From: an uncultured bacterium
GTDB lineage: Bacteria; Patescibacteriota; Minisyncoccia; Phycocordibacterales; CAIJYI01
NCBI GenBank assembly: GCA_937871115.1
Contig: CALMXW010000088.1
Span: forward strand, 1-8,704
Direction: 5' to 3'
DNA: 8,704 nt
Below, in pieces: positions 6,737 to 8,704 of the stretch; within the stretch, counting starts at the first letter, position 1; the number at the start of each line of letters is the position of its first letter. A model generated the notes under the pieces. It was not told the origin of the DNA, did not search any database, and saw nothing but the letters and a program-made list of their open reading frames with translations. A program made the position numbers and the translations under genes.

Positions 6737-6766
6737 TGTGGGAATAAAATTTCGACTTTATCCACA
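6737..6766. promoter_or_regulatory. Imperfect inverted repeat containing a perfect DnaA box
   Basis: TTATCCACA (6758-6766) matches the DnaA-box consensus exactly. Its arm TTTAT-CCACA (6757-6766) is mirrored by TGTGG-GA-ATAAA (6737-6748), the same ten bases in reverse complement with two extra bases, across an 8-base centre. The element lies between the SMC and TS-like promoters, so a bound protein could affect both genes. No other perfect DnaA box was found by eye, and dnaA, dnaN and box clusters are absent, so this is not an origin by itself. Confidence 0.5.
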
Positions 6767-6786
6767 TCTTGCACGCTCTTTGCATG

Positions 6787-6795
6787 TGTTAAAAT
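6787..6795 (+). promoter_or_regulatory. Extended -10 promoter of the TS-like gene
   Basis: TGT-TAAAAT (6787-6795) matches an extended -10. TTGCAC (6769-6774) could be a -35 but is only 15 bases away. Transcription would start around 6801-6803, right at ATG 6804, which suggests a leaderless or nearly leaderless message and favours ATG 6804 over GTG 6798. Confidence 0.5.
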
Positions 6796-6797
6796 GA

Positions 6798-7436
6798 GTG
6801 CATATGATTCACGTCGATGCAAAAAATATAAAGCAAGCATGGCGAGAAACTCTCCGTCGACTCTACGACGAAGGTGCGTCCGATGAAGCGCAAAATTTCT
6901 ACCGTCGTTCCCCTGCCCTCATCGAAATACAGGACACAAAAGACGAACACTACGACGAGCTCTATCCTCTCCCCGTAGCAGACATCGCCGAAGGAAACCG
7001 ATATTTTATTTCCGGCGAAGGAGAAGAAAACCAGACCCCGCGCGCCCAACTCTATCGGAAGAGAATTTTTACAGGTACAGAGAGCGAAGCAAGTCAGCTT
7101 GAGCGGATCATCCGTTATCTCCAACAAGCAGAAGGAAAAAAACGAGCACTCCTCTCTCTTTCTCAGCCTGAAGATATGGAAATGAACGCTGATGAAGCTC
7201 CAGAGCTCACCACCATTGTCTTTGAAATAAACGATGGCGCACTCGACACCCACGTACACGCCCTCGGGTCCAACGCCTATCGCCACCTTCTTCCAAATAT
7301 GAGCAAATTCGCCACGCTTCAGCACCACGTGTCCGAGCGACTTGGTGTCCCTCATGGAAAATATTCTTACTTCGACAACTCGCTTCATTTCCACCTCGAC
7401 GATCGAGATCATGTGGACCTTTTACTCGCACCCTAA
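6798..7436 (+). CDS. Thymidylate synthase-fold protein lacking the catalytic cysteine
   Basis: This 212-residue protein (210 if it starts at ATG 6804) resembles the thymidylate synthase/dCMP hydroxymethylase superfamily, most like the short archaeal ThyA-like proteins. From residue 134 (APELTT) to 199 (LHFH) I can lay it without gaps on remembered E. coli ThyA from Pro-Cys-His to His-Leu-Tyr. F142, D146-G147, L149, N167 (Asn177), G187 and H197 (His207) coincide. The key residues do not: Cys146 is E136, Arg166 is L156, Ser167 is G157, Asp169 is N159, and Tyr209 is H199. KKRALLS (114-120) fits the SRRIIVS strand. The nucleophile and a phosphate-binding Arg are missing, so methylation of dUMP is very unlikely. 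The C-terminus also stops about 15 residues after the conserved His, against about 57 in ThyA. The protein may bind a nucleotide, be structural, or have another activity. It precedes the P-type ATPase by 12 bases, probably in one operon. Confidence 0.72.
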   Translation: MHMIHVDAKNIKQAWRETLRRLYDEGASDEAQNFYRRSPALIEIQDTKDEHYDELYPLPVADIAEGNRYFISGEGEENQTPRAQLYRKRIFTGTESEASQLERIIRYLQQAEGKKRALLSLSQPEDMEMNADEAPELTTIVFEINDGALDTHVHALGSNAYRHLLPNMSKFATLQHHVSERLGVPHGKYSYFDNSLHFHLDDRDHVDLLLAP

Positions 7437-7448
7437 CGTTTCAAAAAG

Positions 7449-8704
7449 ATGAACACTTATGATTACACTACCGCCTCCCCCGAAGAGGTGTTGAAGTCGT
7501 TTGGAGTGACGAGCACCGAAGGGCTTTCTCGCGAGGAGCGGGCCAAGCGCATCAAACAATACGGCACCAACGAAGTCCGAGCAGAAACAATGACCTGGTG
7601 GAAACTTCTTTTACGCCAATTTCACTCACCCTTTGCCTACCTCCTTCTTGTCACCGCCCTCCTCACTTTTCTTTTGAAAGAGTATTTCGACTCAGCCATG
7701 GTGCTTCTCTTTGTTGCCATAAACACTTCCCTTGGCTTCTATCAGGAATACAAATCCGAAAAAACTCTGCGGCTCCTCCGCCAATATCTCGTCTCCATGG
7801 ACAACATTCTCGAGGGTGGGCAGAAGAAAAATGTCCCCGTCTCTTCACTCGTCCCTGGAGATATTATTTTCCTCGACCCAGGCGACATTATCCCCGCCGA
7901 CATGCGCCTCATTGAAGAAAACAATCTCACCATCGACGAGTCAGTCCTCACTGGCGAATCAGTCTTGGTGCGAAAGACCAATCGTACTCTCGCCACTGCC
8001 GCGAAAGAGCCCTTCCAAGCAGAAAACCTTGGCTTCTCGGGGACAACCGTCGCCACCGGAAGCGGAAAAGGGATCGTCCTCACCACAGGAAGGAATACTC
8101 TCTTCGGAAAAATCGCCGCACTCACCGCCGAAACAAATCGTGTCTCAGTACTCGAGAGAGAAATTGCGCGATTCAGCTCTTTCATTTTGAAACTTGTCGT
8201 CATTACCCTCGCTCTCGTCTTTTTTATAAACATTGCACTCAAAGGCATCGAGGGTCACGCGGTGGAACTCTTTCTTTTTTCCGTGGCCCTCGCTGTCTCG
8301 GTAATACCGGAAGCATTGCCTATCGTGATGACCTTCTGTCTTTCCAAGGGTGCGGCCGTGCTCGCTCAGAATAAAGCCGTGGTCAAACGCCTCTCTGCTA
8401 TTGAAGACCTCGGCGGTATCGAAATCCTCTGCACCGATAAAACTGGTACTATTACGGAAAATTCTCTCACGGCGAGTGGTTTTTACCCGGAGAAAGAGCG
8501 TCGTGATATTCTTTTTTACGGCTGCCTCGGCTCACTCATCACGGGACATGAAATCGCAGCGGCAAAAAATTCTTTCGGTGCCGCACTTTTCCGCGAGCTT
8601 TCTCCAGCGGAACTCAAGAAGATTGAAGGATACAAAGTAATCCTCGAGCTCCCTTTCGACCCAAAGCGTCGTGTGGAGACTCTTTTCGTAGAGCACGGTC
8701 GGTC
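7449..8704 (+). CDS. Cation-transporting P-type ATPase, N-terminal part (3' end outside window)
   Basis: An open frame from ATG 7449 runs off the window after 418 codons. P-type ATPases pump cations across the membrane using a phospho-aspartate intermediate. Visible in order: a cytoplasmic N-terminal cation-ATPase domain (about 1-45, ending YGTNEV), two TM segments (about 60-95), the actuator domain with PGDIIPADMRLIE and LTGES (TGES 168-171), two more TM segments (about 240-300) with PEALP at 287-291 in M4, and the phosphorylation motif DKTGT (D330). Then VKRLSAIEDLG (before) and TITEN (after) flank the motif, followed by the start of the nucleotide-binding domain with FDPKRR near the end. 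PEALP differs from the PEGLP of Ca pumps and the PEMLP of MgtA, so the ion is uncertain; Ca, Mg, H or Na are all possible. There is no heavy-metal domain or CPC motif. No Shine-Dalgarno was seen; the stop at 7434 four codons upstream fixes the frame limit, and coupling with the TS-like gene is likely. Confidence 0.93.
   Translation, partial: MNTYDYTTASPEEVLKSFGVTSTEGLSREERAKRIKQYGTNEVRAETMTWWKLLLRQFHSPFAYLLLVTALLTFLLKEYFDSAMVLLFVAINTSLGFYQEYKSEKTLRLLRQYLVSMDNILEGGQKKNVPVSSLVPGDIIFLDPGDIIPADMRLIEENNLTIDESVLTGESVLVRKTNRTLATAAKEPFQAENLGFSGTTVATGSGKGIVLTTGRNTLFGKIAALTAETNRVSVLEREIARFSSFILKLVVITLALVFFINIALKGIEGHAVELFLFSVALAVSVIPEALPIVMTFCLSKGAAVLAQNKAVVKRLSAIEDLGGIEILCTDKTGTITENSLTASGFYPEKERRDILFYGCLGSLITGHEIAAAKNSFGAALFRELSPAELKKIEGYKVILELPFDPKRRVETLFVEHGR

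Noticed and set aside
6737..6797. Replication origin at the DnaA box
   Set aside because: Only one perfect box, no cluster, no dnaA or dnaN nearby, and the gap is only about 100 bases.

Overview
The window looks like chromosomal DNA from a small-genome bacterium of the Candidate Phyla Radiation (Patescibacteria), probably a Parcubacteria or Kaiserbacteria-type lineage. This is inference from gene style: a short divergent SMC, a DUF1003-like protein with an acidic coiled-coil tail, very tight gene spacing and moderate GC. I see no rRNA, tRNA, CRISPR array, insertion sequence or phage gene. TAA and TGA both end genes normally and TGG is used for Trp, so the standard bacterial code applies.

Layout. 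(1) 2-463, plus strand: the 3' end of a PrsW-type intramembrane protease. It overlaps by ATGA a small heat-shock protein (460-1050) with a long N-terminal arm. (2) 1051-1158: an intergenic region with a good sigma70-type promoter reading into an RNase R gene (1159-3159). That gene is split by an in-frame TAA at 1699-1701 into an OB/cold-shock part and an RNB+S1 part. A two-TM DUF1003-like protein with a heptad-repeat tail (3170-3661) follows after 10 bases. (3) A TTGACA-type promoter overlaps the end of that gene and leads to a Nudix hydrolase (3743-4312) with a strong ribosome binding site. (4) A GC-rich hairpin (4334-4360), able to terminate in both directions, separates the Nudix gene from a convergent SMC-like ATPase on the minus strand (4367-6694). 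The ATPase has both head halves but no recognisable hinge. (5) A divergent promoter region (6695-6803) carries a perfect DnaA-box 9-mer within an imperfect inverted repeat. (6) On the plus strand a thymidylate-synthase-fold protein (6798-7436) lacks the catalytic cysteine. Twelve bases later a P-type cation ATPase begins (7449) and runs off the window end.

How the genes fit together: the left half groups protein quality control (PrsW-like protease, Hsp20) and RNA decay (RNase R). The right half has a chromosome-structure ATPase divergent from a pair made of a nucleotide-enzyme relative and an ion pump. No single pathway joins them. The most notable points are the interrupted RNase R, the apparently inactive thymidylate-synthase relative, the hinge-less SMC, and the DnaA-box inverted repeat between the last two.
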